Shown in pieces: positions 14,402-15,449 of a DNA stretch of 15,449 nt. Within the stretch, counting starts at the first letter, position 1. Every line of letters starts with the position of its first letter. The notes beneath the pieces were generated by a model. The model saw only the letters and a program-made list of their open reading frames with translations, was not told where the DNA came from and ran no database searches. Made by a program: the position numbers and the translations under genes. Origin of the DNA: Deltaproteobacteria bacterium (GTDB taxonomy: Bacteria; Myxococcota; Polyangia; Haliangiales; Haliangiaceae); the NCBI GenBank assembly GCA_018262455.1, contig JAGSPR010000121.1:1-15449 (forward strand). The letters run 5' to 3'.

Positions 14402-15449
14402 AGACGGACGCCTCCCCGCGCACGCGACAGCAGCTGGAGCCCTTCGGTATCGAGCCAGCGCCCGAGCGCCGGATCGACGTGGGCATGGCGATCGAGCAGA
14501 TCGAACAGCTCGCCCATCGGATCGGTGACGACCGCGTCGGTCCCGCGTTCTTCGATGCCGAGGATCCCGAGGCGCCCGTCGTGGAGGGTCAGCCCCGCGA
14601 GCCCCCCCAGGATCGGCGCGACAGCTCCGAGCTCCCTGAGCCCCGCGAGCGTCCGCTCCACACAGGCGGTCACCTTCACGACGCTCGCCTCGGCGAAAGC
14701 GGCGAGCAGGGCTTCGAGCACCGAGGGGACCCGTGGCGTCACGAGCCAGAGCCGCCATGCCTCACCGTGCATCGCGACCGCGAGCGATCGGCCGTCGGGG
14801 ATGGAGGTCGCGCGGGCGATCAGGTCACGGACGAGGGTCAGCAGATGCCGTCGCGCTTCGGGCTCGGACTCGAATACCCAGCGCTCCGTGGTGTGGAGGA
14901 CCCAGCCGCTGTCGCTCAGCAACTCGAGCGCTCCCGCCGGCGCCCACGGGCGGACCACCTCGGGAATGGTGAACGGCCCGTCGGCGGCAAACGCGATCGC
15001 CGCGCGCCCTTTGACCGGCGGCCACACATGGCCCGACGAGATCTCGGTCGCATCGGGGATGGGGGGAGCCGATCCGGCGACCAGCCGATTCCTGCGCGGC
15101 GTGATCATCCAGCGGAGCGACCCGGCGGGATCGCGTGCCTGCGGATGGCTACCGTGCGTCTCGGCCGCAGGTCGTTCGACCGCCGCGCGCCCCGCGGCCA
15201 AGCGTTGTTCCGCCGCGTGATCCGCCGCCTGTCGCTCTGCTTCGACGCGTGCCACCGCGCGCAGGACCGCCGCCTCAGCCTGCTCCGAGGCGATCCGCTC
15301 CGCCGCGGCCCGCTCCGCCGCCATCCGCTCCGCCGCGGCCGCCGCGGCACGCTCCGCCTCCGCACGCTCCGCCTCCGCACGCTCCGCCTCCGCACGCTCC
15401 GCCTCCGCACGCTCCGCCTCCGCACGCTCCGCCTCCGCACGCTCCGCCG
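14398..15449 (-). CDS. Unknown protein with Ala/Glu/Arg repeat helix, N-terminus outside the window
   Basis: About 349 residues are visible and the frame is open to the right edge, so the start and any N-terminal domain are missing. The visible N-terminal part is built of the pentapeptide AEAER repeated about seven times, running into ERAAA/ERMAA variants and EQAEAAVLRAVARVEAER. This should be a long charged helix or coiled coil (roughly the first 80 residues). A Pro-rich linker follows, then a globular domain of about 220 residues (from WMITPRRNRL to LSRARGGVRL) that I cannot assign; SLAVAMHGEAWRLWLVTP and GRLGILGIEERGTDAVV look like paired beta strands. It is the first visible gene of the minus-strand operon and overlaps the next GTG start. 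TolA-like or stalk functions are common for such helices, but that is only analogy. Confidence 0.7.
   Translation of the reverse strand, partial: AERAEAERAEAERAEAERAEAERAEAERAEAERAAAAAAERMAAERAAAERIASEQAEAAVLRAVARVEAERQAADHAAEQRLAAGRAAVERPAAETHGSHPQARDPAGSLRWMITPRRNRLVAGSAPPIPDATEISSGHVWPPVKGRAAIAFAADGPFTIPEVVRPWAPAGALELLSDSGWVLHTTERWVFESEPEARRHLLTLVRDLIARATSIPDGRSLAVAMHGEAWRLWLVTPRVPSVLEALLAAFAEASVVKVTACVERTLAGLRELGAVAPILGGLAGLTLHDGRLGILGIEERGTDAVVTDPMGELFDLLDRHAHVDPALGRWLDTEGLQLLSRARGGVRL
15346..15449 (-). repeat. In-frame 15-base tandem repeat (about 7 copies)
   Basis: The 15-base unit CGCACGCTCCGCCTC (plus-strand reading) is repeated perfectly five times from 15361 to 15435. A copy with one mismatch precedes it (15346..15360) and a partial copy continues to the window edge. 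Each unit codes for five residues (Glu-Ala-Glu-Arg-Ala on the minus strand), so gain or loss of units keeps the frame. The identity at third codon positions points to recent expansion by slippage or to gene conversion. Confidence 0.93.

Noticed and set aside
13392..14486. A 365-codon upstream extension of the ferredoxin-reductase-globin frame on the minus strand
   Set aside because: The extension is Arg/Pro-rich shadow sequence lying over the coupled upstream gene in another frame. The ferredoxin fold begins cleanly at the ATG at 13391.
15346..15449. Possible CRISPR array from the short tandem repeats
   Set aside because: The units are 15 bases, directly abutting without spacers, and in frame with a coding sequence.

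Overview
The window is about 70% G+C, densely coded and full of long antisense shadow frames. It most resembles a Myxococcota (deltaproteobacterial) chromosome. Supporting signs are the G+C content, a small protein family (GYNT...HIQTEDSG, 10258..10839) that I associate from memory with this phylum, a strong sigma-54 type promoter, an Ala/Glu/Arg-repeat helical protein and several large multidomain fusions. I see no tRNA, rRNA, transposase, phage gene or CRISPR array. The genus cannot be fixed from the sequence alone.

Left block (1..4721): a minus-strand FAD/NAD-binding oxidoreductase runs off the left edge. A 217-base divergent gap separates it from a plus-strand set of four genes joined by 4-base stop/start overlaps: a ferritin-like di-iron protein, a GT-B (family 4 type) glycosyltransferase, a family 2 glycosyltransferase and a small VTT/DedA-like membrane protein. 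This looks like one transcription unit for a membrane-linked glycoconjugate, with the di-iron protein as an unexplained first gene.

Middle block (4819..10238): a stand-alone DUF1877/YfbM-like protein is followed by a tight three-gene unit behind a near-consensus -24/-12 promoter. The unit encodes a probably exported protein with two CBM21-like starch/glycogen-binding domains, a PHP-domain metallo-phosphoesterase, and a 1001-residue protein joining a complete-looking GH13 alpha-glucanase to a radical SAM domain in one open frame. I find this last protein the most unusual object in the window. The unit suggests sigma-54-controlled alpha-glucan handling with a radical chemistry step of unknown purpose.

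Right block (10258..15449, minus strand): six genes in a row, read from right to left. They are an Ala/Glu/Arg-repeat protein of unknown function (running off the right edge), a Cys/His-containing unknown, a four-module redox protein (plant-type 2Fe-2S ferredoxin, FAD/NAD reductase, truncated haemoglobin, two CxxC pairs), a four-helix membrane protein, a degenerate single-domain response regulator, and the GYNT/HIQTEDSG protein. Four of the five junctions overlap by 1 to 4 bases and the fifth is a 13-base gap with a strong ribosome binding site, so the set is almost certainly one operon. I infer a gas- or redox-responsive module (O2 or NO), but no gene in it identifies the biological output.
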